NCBI GenBank assembly: GCA_949825045.1
Contig: OX463832.1
Span: 24,732,552 to 24,796,551 of the forward strand
Direction of reading: 5' to 3'
DNA length: 64,000 nucleotides
From: Argyresthia goedartella
Lineage: Eukaryota > Arthropoda > Insecta > Lepidoptera > Argyresthiidae
Below the pieces are notes generated by a model. It saw only the letters and a program-made list of their open reading frames with translations, did not search any database and was not told the DNA's origin. Positions 1 to 9,314 of this stretch are shown one piece after another (position 1 is the stretch's first letter; the number at the start of each line of letters is the position of its first letter). Both the position numbers and the translations under genes were made by a program.

Positions 1-456
1 GCATAAGCATTGTTATAAATAACAAATGAAACACGATATATATTAACAGAAGGTATATTTCATCATTCAGAATCAGAATACAGTTTTGCATTAGTGTTTA
101 TCATTGCAGCGTTGCTCAGAACTTAGAGTCAGCAGAATCATTACAGATAGTATCAGGTATTTTTGCATTGTATTGGACGTTTCAAAGTACAGTCAGTCAA
201 GTAAGTTTTTGCATAATGTTTTGTAATTGTTAAAAATTTCAAGTAAAATTTTTGTTTTTTAAGAGGGGGATGAGTGTAGGGACATGCTTATGTCAGCAAT
301 ATGTAACAGTGGTAGCGAGTGCGCTCTGCTTGCGAGTTAGTCGTTCCGTAATCGCGTTCTAAGTAACTTGTCTCTTCTGTGTTATCCCAGGTGTACCGTG
401 TAAAGCTGAACTGTAATAAAGGATCTATACTAAAGACTAAGTGAATATTATTGACA
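1..456 (+). mobile_element. 3' end of a copia-like LTR retrotransposon with its 3' LTR
   Basis: A polypurine tract (aagaggggga, 261-270) stands just before a stretch that begins TGTAGGG at 275 and ends TTGACA at 456, as expected for a short (about 182 bp) LTR with TG...CA ends. A polyadenylation signal AATAAA lies at about 415-420 inside it. Bases 1-260 would be the 3' internal region; no coding sequence survives there. The other LTR is not in the window, so this is a truncated or edge-cut copy. Family assignment to copia is inferred from the short LTR and tract only. Confidence 0.5.
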
Positions 457-1263
457 CTCCTAAACGTTTAAAAGCAAGTTCCTATTTCTAAAATACTATA
501 GTTTAACATACCACTATCATTATTTTTAGTGACTGAAGTACTACTCTGTTACATTTTACCACTCTGTCAAAATGTGTCTCCATACAGCAAATTATTCAAG
601 GAAGTCTGCCGGGCTAACTAATTGTTTTTACAAGAAGTTTGTTTTTGAATATACTAGAAAATATTGTAATTTATGAGTCCGTTTATATTTCAATGCACTA
701 ATATGCTATAAAACGGTTATTTTTTAAAGTTGGTTAACTTAACGGCATAAATATGTGACAGAGTGTTGAGAAAATCATATAATATTTTATTATTTTTAAG
801 AAAAATACCAATTTTTGTTACTAACTTAAATATTTTAATAAGTAGTACACATAGTACAAGTTAAAACTTAAAATTGATTTTGCATGCCATAATAAAACTA
901 AAAGTGAAACTGTGACAGAGGTGTTTGGTTTTTTGCTGCACTATCCCAAATAACTAGGAATTAATACAATTATTATTAAGAAATCATCGCTGCTGAGCAT
1001 GTTTGTGAATTCTTTAGTTATGGAATTACAACTTCGGATATCAAAAACATAATAAAAACAAAAAAATATATTTTTGAAAATTTATTTTGGAGTGATCCAA
1101 ATGTGACGTAAAAAAGAAGAACGACCCAATTAACTAAAGCTAACCTAATAATCATTAGTTTTCCATACTTAGTGGCAAACGTTCTTCAATGACCATAGGA
1201 TCAAAATTACCGACAAATAACCTTTTAGCCTCGGGCCAACTGCAAGTGAATTGTAATACTCAC
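457..1263. other. Nup98 intron 3, no gene seen
   Basis: AT-rich sequence downstream (minus sense) of the donor site of the exon at 1264-1467. I see no open frame, terminal repeats or RNA gene in it. Confidence 0.5.
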
Positions 1264-1467
1264 CGGCCGGCTTGGCCCCAAACGCGGACGTCGTCTGCTG
1301 CCCGCCAAACAGTCCGCCCGCCGACGTGTTCGCGCCGAACAGCCCGCCCGTGGACGTGTTCGTGAACCCGAACCCGCTCGTGCTCGCTCCGAACGCGGGC
1401 GCCGGCGCCGTCGTGGCGGGCGCGCCGAACAGCCCGGCGGACGGCGCGGCTGAGGCGCCGAAGAAGC
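1264..1467 (-). CDS. Nup98: FG nucleoporin Nup98-like, coding exon 3
   Basis: This 204-nt exon encodes Gly/Ala/Ser/Thr-rich sequence with the repeats GLFG (three times), FFG, AFG and GFGF, the hallmark of the unstructured FG domain that forms the nuclear-pore permeability barrier and binds transport receptors. GLFG-type repeats near the N-terminus point to Nup98 rather than other FG nucleoporins. The acceptor (ccgccag) ends at 1468 and the donor (G|GTGAGT) follows 1264. Both junctions split a codon after its first base, matching the exons at 7098-7226 and 8342-8384, so the three join in one open frame. The exon is strikingly GC-rich in an AT-rich setting. Later exons (Gle2-binding segment, autoproteolytic domain, Nup96) would lie beyond the left edge. 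The family call rests on remembered similarity, not a search. Confidence 0.85.
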
Positions 1468-1514
1468 CTGGCGGAAAGGACCACAATTTATCGACTACAT
1501 AAAGTCAAAAAAGT

Positions 1515-1650
1515 CCTATCTAATACCCCCCCGCTAATACTATTTTTTAGGCATTTCATTATTATATTCGGTGAACTATGTCCTAACTGTATTTTTTATA
1601 CAACTTCGGAATGGAAGGGTTTGTCTGGCAACTTCAAATGTAGAAAGAGT
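1515..1650 (-). repeat. Dispersed repeat, inverted partner of 5925-6105
   Basis: The poly-C stretch, the 'ggcatttcattatta' segment and 'cttcggaatggaaggg' recur in reverse complement, with drift, at about 5925-6105 (cccttccattccgaag, aatgcctataaaaaa, then a G run). Both copies lie in Nup98 intron 2. Element class is unknown. Confidence 0.4.
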
Positions 1651-1880
1651 TAAATGGCTATTTGTAACTTTGAGTTTAGACTATCTCAATTCAGAGGAAC
1701 ATAAAGTCAGAAAATTACTGTTAAACAAAATGCTCAGCCTGCATATGTAAATCCTTACAGGCTGCCCGAGTCGCAAAAGCCAGAGATATAAAAACAAAAT
1801 GATAGGAGTCGACATTAAAGAACCAGCAATTAGTGAATGGAATAGTCTAGTCTAGACCATGAAGCTCAAGGGAAATAATT

Positions 1881-2235
1881 TTTATCTACACACGTATCAT
1901 AAACCCTCTTTACTCCGTCCAAAAACCGCACGTTACGACCAGCATTATGATAAACTTCTTGTTAATAAGGTCCTCATTTCTTATCTGAATATTGATACAT
2001 TATGACCATAATGTACCAAAACTTGTCAAATTATGACATTCAAATTTCGAACGCCGACGCCCACCTTCGTGCCGCCCCTAGTTTGTCTGTGAAGTTGGTA
2101 CTGCTGCACAAGCTAAACAACTGCAGAGCAATGATCAATGCCACAATGCCGGTCGAACTTGCGGTTCCTGAACAAATCAAAGAGAGCTGTGTAGATATAT
2201 ATATGTATATATATAGGTATATGTGTGTAGATAAA
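1881..2235 (+). repeat. Short TIR element, copy 1 of a three-copy family
   Basis: It starts ttatctacacacgtatcata and ends with the imperfect inverse (tatgtgtgtagataaa). Related copies in the opposite orientation lie at 32813-32983 (internally deleted) and 33533-33841. Sequence beyond the right terminus (tatgtaactgtacataatta) is shared too, so the repeat unit may be larger than the TIR-bounded part. The 86-codon open frame at 2002-2262 falls inside it and is not supported as a gene. Confidence 0.6.
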
Positions 2236-2349
2236 CTAGTGTATGTAACTGTACATAATTAGGCATTATGTAGCAGTCACATAAATTACTATTGTGATGC
2301 CATTTCTCTGTTAAATATTGCCCCGTCCATCCACAATTATTTATTTTTT

Positions 2350-2765
2350 TAATTCAGGATCGGCAGTGGTCCTCCTTTGGCCATGCCGACATGACGCACG
2401 TTGTCCACGTCCTCGTGGAGACATTGCACCCGTTGATAATGGTACGGGCGAAGACCCTCCTTCCTCAGAATTCGCCAGATAGGTTTCTGGGAGACTCCCT
2501 GTCAAAGAGCCAAACGTGTAGTGCTGGTGGCTAGATCAGCATAAAGACATCTTACGATGACACGTGGTTTTCGATGATCACGATTTGATCCAAGTCCAGT
2601 CATGGAGAGTCTTCTTTGGAACTGCGCGGATGGTACGCGGCGTCGGTCGGGGAACTTCCCATGTGCCGTTATAACAATGTATATCGGCTTTTTCGGCCGA
2701 AGAGAACTCGCTCAAACGGGGCAGATCGAACTTGTCAAGTAGAAAAACACAAGAAGCAGACACGG
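2350..2765 (-). pseudogene. Relic of an IS630/Tc1/mariner-type transposase N-terminal region
   Basis: Minus-strand translation in mixed frames shows a helix-turn-helix-like stretch with WRILRKEGLRPYHYQRVQ, the block that in insect Tc1/mariner-related transposases joins the DNA-binding domain to the catalytic core. The remaining core (DDE residues) is absent and frames shift, so it is a dead fragment inside Nup98 intron 2. Confidence 0.45.
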
Positions 2766-2984
2766 CAACAGGCCAAATCTTTCTGCATAGTTTGATGAAA
2801 ATTTTACTGAAAGAATATAAAAGAACGAGAGAAAGATAAGTTCGCTTGTTTTTAGTAAGGAGGTTTGTTGTATTTTATCTACAACCTTAAAATTAGCTGT
2901 TTATTGTGAAAATTTTTTTTCGCTCAGCATTAAGCCTTCAAAAACGAGGAAGACACTGAAACTTTAACGCATTATCTGTTTTTA

Positions 2985-3300
2985 GGGTTCCATACCTGAA
3001 GGGTGCCAAACGGGACCCTATTATTAAGCCTCTGCTGTCCGTCCGTCTGTCACCAGGCTGTATCTCATGAACCGTGATAGTTAGACAGACGACATTTTCA
3101 CAGATAATGTATTTCTGTTGCCGCTATAATAACAAATACTAAAAAATATAATAAAATAAATATTTAAGGGGGCTCCCATACAACAATTCTTTCAATACCA
3201 CATACAAACTTATGAATGCACCTGGTTACTCGCATGGAGTGTGAAAGTAGCCACACCAATAACTTTGTAACCAAATTTTGCTATGTAACATCCAAACTAT
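2985..3300. repeat. Dispersed 'tagggttcc..accc' repeat followed by 'ctggttac..gcatgga' repeat
   Basis: A motif of the form agggttcc...gtgccaaacgggaccctatta followed by ctgtccgtccgtctgt recurs at 11861-12100 and 19722-20190; a diverged piece is at 23450. The downstream part (cacatacaaacttatgaatg, ctggttactcgcatggagt) recurs at 23075-23165 and 23950-24015. This type of repeat is abundant in lepidopteran genomes (recalled, not searched). No open frame. Confidence 0.55.
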
Positions 3301-3734
3301 TCACTCCACACTATCCCTACCATTGTACGGCGGTACGGAACCTTTTGTGCGCGAGTTCGACTCGCACTTGACTGTTTTTTTTGTTGTAGTCATGGAGATT
3401 GATTTCCCTTGTACACAGAGACCAATGGGATAATAAATGTATCTTAACCTCCGCGGATCCGGGCCGCCCCGGCGCGCAACAGCTAGGATTCGCGGCATAT
3501 TTTGAGCCCACCCGCGCGTGGCACTTGACTGACGTATCAAGTGATTCTGTTGGAATGGTAACTCTTAGAACTATAAAAATTGTAGATCTGAGTAGCTAAT
3601 GAAACCCTCTCTTAGTTTATGCGAAAAAAATGTCACTGTGACATTGTGACTTAGTTTATTTTTGTACCGACATGAGAATCACCGACTTCTATGAAAATGT
3701 TCCCTCTCGACACAAATCTAGCCGACATGAGAAA

Positions 3735-4265
3735 AACATAATAATCCTTTATTGCACAGAAAACACAGTGGAAATTACAACAGAAACAGTATGCAAAGGT
3801 GAGCTTATTTCTAAAAAGAAATTTCTTACAGCTAACCTGTGAAGAAAAGAGAAAAATAAAATATAGAGAGGTAGTCCTAGTGTACAATTAAGAGTTAAAA
3901 GAAATAAATAAAATAAATATACTATCAAATAAATCACAATACACCCTACGTAATTACTATAAAAGAAATAAATAGAATACAATAAATAAATAGATATACA
4001 TAAATACTATGAGATACCCACTATTCGGAAGAGAGGAGATGCTGTTTCAATTTTTTCTTGAAAGTGACCAAGGATTTGCAATCCCTTATAGCGCAAGGAA
4101 GTGCATTCCACAAACGTATTGCCCTTAACCTAAACGAGTGCTCGTAAGCAACAGTGTTGTGCTGAGGAATTGACAAAAGTGACACCGTGTGAGATCTCAT
4201 CATCAACAAATATACATGTTGTTTAATACCTACGTAATCTACACAAGATAACCTTTTCAAAAATA
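3735..4265 (-). pseudogene. 3' end of a non-LTR retrotransposon (RT C-terminus plus 3' UTR)
   Basis: The minus frame ending at 4021 encodes about 79 residues containing SFRLRAIRLWNALP and a Lys-rich end (FKKKLKQHL), the typical C-terminal tail of CR1/Jockey-like reverse transcriptase ORFs. The minus-sense 3' UTR runs to about 3735, ending near an aataaagg-like stretch. The 5' part is missing, as expected for a 5'-truncated LINE insertion. Confidence 0.6.
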
Positions 4266-4299
4266 TAAAAAAAATAGTGTGTTCTTATAGAAACAATTC

Positions 4300-4770
4300 A
4301 ATATTCGGGTTGGGTCTTATATAAGACACATTGAAATTTGAAGATTGGAGTACTTAGGTGGTTAGGGGGGGTCCTTAGCTATCCTCTGATACCAAATTCT
4401 GATTTAGGAAACATCATTTTAGCACTATAATTATAAAATATGTTTACGCGATTTTTACAACTTGGCCAATCTCGGAACGACAAATGTCAAACCCAAAAGC
4501 TCCAACGTTGGATATTGGTACATGATTTTAGTACAAATTACAAGATTTTGTTGTAATGGTAGAAATTTGCGTCAGCAATTTTGTATTTTCTGACATATTG
4601 ACTTGCTCATTTCATTCCGATTCCTTCCGTGTTTCGTGAATGTTCTGTTGGGCTCTCGTTTTATCCGTGATTCTCTGGACGACTTTGGCTTTGTTTACAT
4701 ACTAACTACTTTATGGAGTTTATCAGAACGAAATTGGTTGCTTTAGGTCACTTCGTGTTTAAAAACTAAA
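4300..4770. other. Nup98 intron 2 segment, nothing recognised
   Basis: AT-rich, no open frame of note, no paired terminal repeats seen. Confidence 0.4.
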
Positions 4771-4799
4771 GATAGGTTTGTTAGGTTCACACGTTACAG

Positions 4800-5036
4800 C
4801 AGGCCCGGGAGCCGGAGCGAAGCGGAGCGGAGCGAGGCGACCCCCTACTCTTGGCAACCCCTCCTCCAACCCCTCTCCTCCTCCAACTCCCCCGAAATCC
4901 AAAAAATGTAGGCATTTTCTTCAATCTTTGGACCTCCATAACATAAAAACTAGTGGTTTCCTAAAAGGGGGGGGGTAGGTGGGGGGACCTCCCCTCCCCC
5001 ACCCCTCCCCCCCCTCCACGCCCCCCTCCCCCAAAT
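4800..5036. repeat. Low-complexity GC tract (G-runs then C-runs)
   Basis: An agcggagcgg-like stretch is followed by C-rich sequence, then G7 and G6 runs at 4969-4986 and long C runs to about 5033. The open frames here are products of base composition. The tract could form G-quadruplex or i-motif structures. Confidence 0.5.
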
Positions 5037-5039
5037 TCA

Positions 5040-5620
5040 ATGTGTCTTATACAAGTACTTACCCCAATATTCACCATAAAAGCTCAGAAAAGATCAATCA
5101 AAAATCGCGCACGAGAAAAAGTGATTTTGTTTTTTCCAGTCTGAATATTTTTTTCAACGAAAGTCCACAGACAAATATGTTCATGGTAGAGTTTGACTAA
5201 TGCCGCATTTACACTTGCCAAGCATGCCAACATTATGCACTAAAATTGAACCAAAATACCGGTTTGTAAACACAGCGTCACCCGCGCATCAATAGCTGTG
5301 CGTGGTAACCAACGGTATTTTGACTTGCAGCTATTGATGCGTTCGGATACTGAGAGGTTAAATACATTATCGGACGTTCCATGTATCGGATGACACGTTA
5401 ATCTGTAGGCCCCGGTTACTATCGGTACTTGGCAGCATTTATCGTAAAACCTGTCCACCAACCCGCACTGAGCCAGCGTGATGGAGTATGGCTCAATATT
5501 ACTCGTATCCAAATAAGGCCTGTCCCCTCAGTGGAGACATTAAGGGCTTAATACATTATTAATCCACTGTGTATCACTACAGGGCTTATGAATTAAAATT
5601 CCGAAAAAATAAAATAAAAA
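5040..5620. other. Nup98 intron 2 segment, no gene seen
   Basis: Holds an inverted pair around 'caatagctg' (about 5288-5335), probably a small degraded repeat. The 90-codon minus frame has no family signal. Confidence 0.35.
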
Positions 5621-5621
5621 C

Positions 5622-5690
5622 CGGTCAAGTGCGAGTCGGACTCGCGCACCAAGGGTTCCGTACACTGACAGTACCCTATTATATTAATTT
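5622..5690 (+). repeat. Short dispersed repeat with 'caagtgcgagtcggactcgc' motif
   Basis: The motif followed by accaagggttccgtac matches a very common lepidopteran repeat end (recalled). A diverged version is at 32065-32115 (gtcaagtgcgagtatgac...gggttcc). Confidence 0.5.
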
Positions 5691-6133
5691 CTAATTCATA
5701 CCTCCATGCGTTTCTGAGAAAAAGTCTTAACAGACGGTGAGACAGACAGACAAACAGACATACAGGAAAACTGCAATTACTATAAATATACACCCAAAAA
5801 TCACTATAATTCCTCTACAAAGTGTAATTTAAGTCAATAGTTACCACTTTTTCAGTGACTTCTTGTTACTGACAGTACCTGTCATTTATGTTCACTATCC
5901 AGTAAATTTGATGATAACGTCAAACCCTTCCATTCCGAAGTTTTTTTTTTATTTAATCAGCCAAACGCTTCGTCATATCTAAACTTAAGAAAGAAAATAC
6001 ACATCTATAAAAATAAACCGCCCCAAGAAACGTTTTTTGCAGTTGGAACGTTGTGCACGAAAACCAATAATAAAATGCCTATAAAAAATGGGTAGGGGGG
6101 GATTTTATGAGACTTTTGTTTGACGACAAAATC

Positions 6134-6378
6134 TGACGACCCAAATGGCCGAGTCGGCAGTGACCCTGCCTACGAAGCCAAGGGTCCCGGGTTCGAGTCC
6201 CGGTGGGGGCAAATATTTGTTTGATGAGAACGGATGTTTGTACCCTAGTCATGGTTGTTTATCTAAGTATAATATTTATCTATATAAGTATGTGTATCGT
6301 TGTCTAGTACCCAAGATACAGGGAATCCTAGTTTGGGGCTAGACCAATGTGTGTCAATAGTTTCCAAGGTATTAAAAT
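6134..6378 (+). repeat. tRNA-derived SINE, copy 1
   Basis: Near the 5' end there is an A-box-like atggccgagtcggcagtg (from about 6144) and a clear RNA polymerase III B box ggttcgagtcc at 6190-6200, followed by an unrelated body of about 170 bp. The same unit occurs inverted at 6627-6886 and 31163-31412. The tRNA-like head is not a functional tRNA: it is fused to the SINE body and repeated. Confidence 0.75.
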
Positions 6379-6626
6379 ATGGTTCTCTTCAACCCTGTTC
6401 GATATGAACAATTTATAGATTCACACTGTATATTTCATTTTTACTTAATCAAAAATTTCATGGTGTATCTTATTTACTCGAATTAATTAATTCATGTGTA
6501 CATACACTGTGGGTTAACAACTATTCAACAAACAACTAAATATTCAAGAGGCTGTATCGCTGTATACCTGTCATATAGATCTTATTAAATACATAAATAA
6601 CTCTATCCATATTTGTCAAAATTAAT

Positions 6627-6886
6627 ATAATAATAATAATAATACTTTGGACACTATTTACACACATAGATCTAGCCCCAAACTAGGATTCCCTGTATCT
6701 AGGGTACTAGACAACGATACACATGTACTTATATAGATAAATATTGTACTTAGATAGAGAAACAACCATGACTAGGGTACAAATATCCGTTCTCGTCAAA
6801 CAAATATTTGCCCCCACCGGGACTCGAACCCGGGACCCTTGGCTTCGTAGGCAGGGTCACTGCCGTCTCGGCCATTCGGGTCGTCA
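6627..6886 (-). repeat. tRNA-derived SINE, copy 2
   Basis: Reverse-oriented copy of the SINE at 6134-6378. In minus sense it starts with the tRNA-like head (B box near 6822-6832) and ends in a (TTA)n tail, seen as taataataataata at about 6627-6645. The two copies face each other about 250 bp apart inside Nup98 intron 2 and could form a long hairpin in the pre-mRNA. Confidence 0.75.
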
Positions 6887-7097
6887 ATTAGTTTGTAACA
6901 AACAAAGATACAAACAGACCTTCGCAAATATAATTCATGCTACTTAGAACAAGGCAAAGAGGTAAGACTACAAGAATGCGATTCGAGTTTGATTCCCAAA
7001 TCGCCGCCATGCAATTTCATTGTTGTTCGCACACGGTCTGATGTCAACCACTTCGTCGACCCATCGAAATTGTTCGTTGGCAAGGCCGTATACTCAC

Positions 7098-7226
7098 TGC
7101 CCCCGGCGGCCGGCTGGGGCGCGGCGGCTGCGCCGAAGGCTGGCGCGGCGCCGAACCCGCCCGCGGTGCCGGCCGGCTTGAACCCGCCGAACGGAGACGA
7201 CGTCGACGCGCCCGCGTTGAACGAGC
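7098..7226 (-). CDS. Nup98: FG nucleoporin Nup98-like, coding exon 2
   Basis: This 129-nt exon encodes Gly/Ala/Pro-rich sequence with SPFGGFKPAG and AAPAFGAA, ordinary FG repeats. The acceptor (tgtttgcag) ends at 7227 and the donor GCA|GTGAGTA follows 7098. Entry and exit phases are both 1, so the exon is symmetric and could be skipped without a frameshift. It joins the start exon at 8342-8384 to the GLFG exon at 1264-1467; intron 2 between them is about 5.6 kb, and intron 1 about 1.1 kb. Confidence 0.85.
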
Positions 7227-7617
7227 CTGCAAACAACATATTAACAAGTCTTATATATTTTTTTCACCGTGCGGCAAGTCACCAGTCGCATCGACCAGCA
7301 ACATCGAATCCCCACCTGATTAACACGATGAAAATCGCAGGTGACTTGGCAAAATGTCGTCAAGGACAGTCGCACTGCGTTCTGGAGAGAGCGCAGAGAG
7401 CGAGCGAGCGCAGCACCGACCAAACTACTCACTCAAGCAAGAAATCGCAAGCGACTCATCCTTTTCACGGTTGACTTTAGTATCAGTCGTACGCCGCACG
7501 GCAAAAGTCGAATTTTAGGGGTTAGTTTGGGGTTTTCAACTTAGTCACCTGCGGCCGATAGCCGAATTGCTATGTAGACAAACAAACAAACATTTATACA
7601 CAGTCGTATACATTCCT

Positions 7618-7795
7618 CCTGACCCCACACTAGGATACCCTGTGTCCTGGGATCCAGAAACATACTATATAAACATCCAAGACCCGGGTTTTTTTTTCTT
7701 TATCCCCAGCCGGAGAACGAACCAGGGACCTCTGGCACAGAATACTCCTCTGGCATGGTAGGCAGAGCCACAAATCCAGCGCCACAGAAGTCGCC
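7618..7795 (-). repeat. SINE-like repeat, second family, copy 1
   Basis: On the minus strand a B-box-like ctggttcgttctc and 'ggctctgcctacc' are followed by an oligo-A/pyrimidine stretch. The same arrangement (catccaagacc, a T run, ccccagc..gaac, ggcagagccacaa) occurs at 12553-12680. Probably a tRNA-related SINE family different from the 6134 family. Confidence 0.5.
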
Positions 7796-7799
7796 AATA

Positions 7800-8330
7800 A
7801 ATTTTCGCCGTTAGGCGATCAAAATACCCGAGCAGTCCTTACATTAATAGAATATACATTTTCTGAATTTCATAACATAGCGACATGTCACATTTTTCCC
7901 ACACGGGGTGACAGAGGCGCAGGTGCCCACGTTTAGCCAATTATCAAATTACGCATTTTGCGTAACAGGGGGATAGCCCATCGCCGCAGCTATGGTGGTA
8001 TGCTGAGAATAAAATCGACTAAAATCAACATTGCATCACGTACAAGCAAATTTCTATTACGTGCCTTGAGCACACTTCTTTTGAAAATATTTGTAGAGTA
8101 GACTTTAGGCGTTGCAGTTTATCTTTGAAACATAGTACAAAAACACTAGTCCTTCTTATCCTTATCATAAATCAAAATCAAAAGTAATGATTCGGATAAA
8201 CCTCGGGCGCACAAGGAACACAAGACATCACTAAAAATATTTGTGGCGACCACTTGTGGTCACAACTGGCTGACGCGCGCTTCAGTGGCGGCGATTGGTG
8301 GCAACGTTTAGTGGTCCGTGTGCGCCGAAG
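7800..8330. other. Nup98 intron 1 segment, no gene seen
   Basis: Includes a short palindrome cgaccacttgtggtcacaa near 8247. No open frame or transposon end recognised. Confidence 0.35.
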
Positions 8331-8341
8331 CTAAAACTTAC

Positions 8342-8384
8342 CGAAACCGGTGGAGGTATTTCCAAACGTAGGCTTCTGGAACAT
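8342..8384 (-). CDS. Nup98: FG nucleoporin Nup98-like, start exon
   Basis: The coding part begins at an ATG (8384-8382) and reads MFQKPTFGNTSTGF, then splits a Gly codon at the donor TTCG|GTAAGT. Nup98 proteins start with MF followed by FG-type repeats, so this fits the true N-terminus. A stop codon (TAG) occurs in frame upstream in the putative 5' UTR, and A is at -3, supporting this start. Phase (1) matches exon 2. The 5' UTR continues to higher coordinates; the transcription start was not located. A Transib transposon begins only about 320 bp upstream, on the promoter side. Confidence 0.8.
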
Positions 8385-8699
8385 GTTTCCGCTGCTCTGA
8401 TGACTGGTCCGATGAAACTCTGTTGTCTCACACCTCAGCTAGTTGCCCGTGTCATATGCCGCACATGGTGTACCTGTACTGTACATGATGAATAATGATT
8501 ATATAAATAATTCCACAAATAAACTATTGCTTCCTCCCAGGTAAGGAACACTTACAAAGAATTTTCGAAATGGATTCATAAATAATAGTTACCAGTATCG
8601 AGGTAACACACATTAAAAAAAAATATATACAATGGAATGGATAACCTTTTTTTGAAGTCTGTTAAAAATAAATAAATAATCCCACAAATTTTATAAAAC
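8385..8699 (-). promoter_or_regulatory. Presumed 5' UTR and promoter region of the Nup98-like gene
   Basis: Lies between the Nup98 start codon and the Transib target-site duplication. No TATA box or initiator could be assigned with confidence; the call rests on position only. Confidence 0.3.
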
Positions 8700-8968
8700 C
8701 GTCTCACACTGAATCGTCAAGAACATGCTAGCTGGACAAAAGTCACCTCCTAATTTCCAAGAATTAGTGGTCACATGTCATTAACAACACCCCAGAGGGA
8801 ATATTTCCAAGAATTGTTTGTTTCAAAGTACGGATGTCATTAAGTAATGACAGGTAAAAGGGTGAGTGTTAGATTTTGTATTTGATTAATTCTCGTCACT
8901 TGCAATTTTGCTACACGATCGAAAGGGTCTCATGAGTTATTTTGTGAAAAACCAAAAGTGTTGGTGCT

Positions 8969-8987
8969 ATGGATTTTGTTGCTGAAG
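8969..8987 (+). CDS. Candidate 5' exon of the Transib transposase
   Basis: ATG GAT TTT GTT GCT GAA G precedes a good donor (G|GTATGT), and a strong acceptor (tttttttcag) ends at 9242. Joined, the frame continues as HVLIVSKIDFFEEWVKHDK and then meets TAA at 9302. One extra base at about 9302 would account for the loss of frame with the large ORF. Splicing is inferred from site strength only. Confidence 0.45.
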
Positions 8988-9314
8988 GTATGTAGATTAT
9001 GTTATCATATTCAAACCTCTCCTAAATGTCTGTTTTGTATCCTTTTTAACTGTCTAAAGTTTAGTCTGAAAACAAGCGTAATTTTTTATCTTTTTAAAAG
9101 TTTAAAGGACCATATCTTTTTGTATCCACGTGTACCCGGGCAATTTTTTTTATATTACTCAGACATAACCCTTAGCTTTAATTTAAGATAAAATTTCATT
9201 GCGCGATCTCGGTACATCATTTTTATTTTTATTTTTTTTCAGAACACGTTCTCATTGTCTCGAAAATTGATTTTTTCGAGGAATGGGTGAAACACGATAA
9301 ATAAAACCGGAACT

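Noticed and set aside
1272..1502. Open frames on the opposite strand of the FG exon
   Set aside because: They are GC-rich shadows of the Nup98-like exon; splice sites and FG repeats support only the minus strand frame.
2002..2262. 86-codon frame
   Set aside because: Falls wholly in a dispersed repeat whose other copies do not keep the frame.
6145..6342. 65-codon frame, and a possible tRNA gene
   Set aside because: Lies in a SINE repeated at 6627 and 31163. The tRNA-like head is fused to a SINE body and has no proper cloverleaf end.
7264..7510. Possible MITE with 'accgtgcggcaagtc' ends
   Set aside because: Only about 9 bases are clearly inverted at the two sides; too weak.
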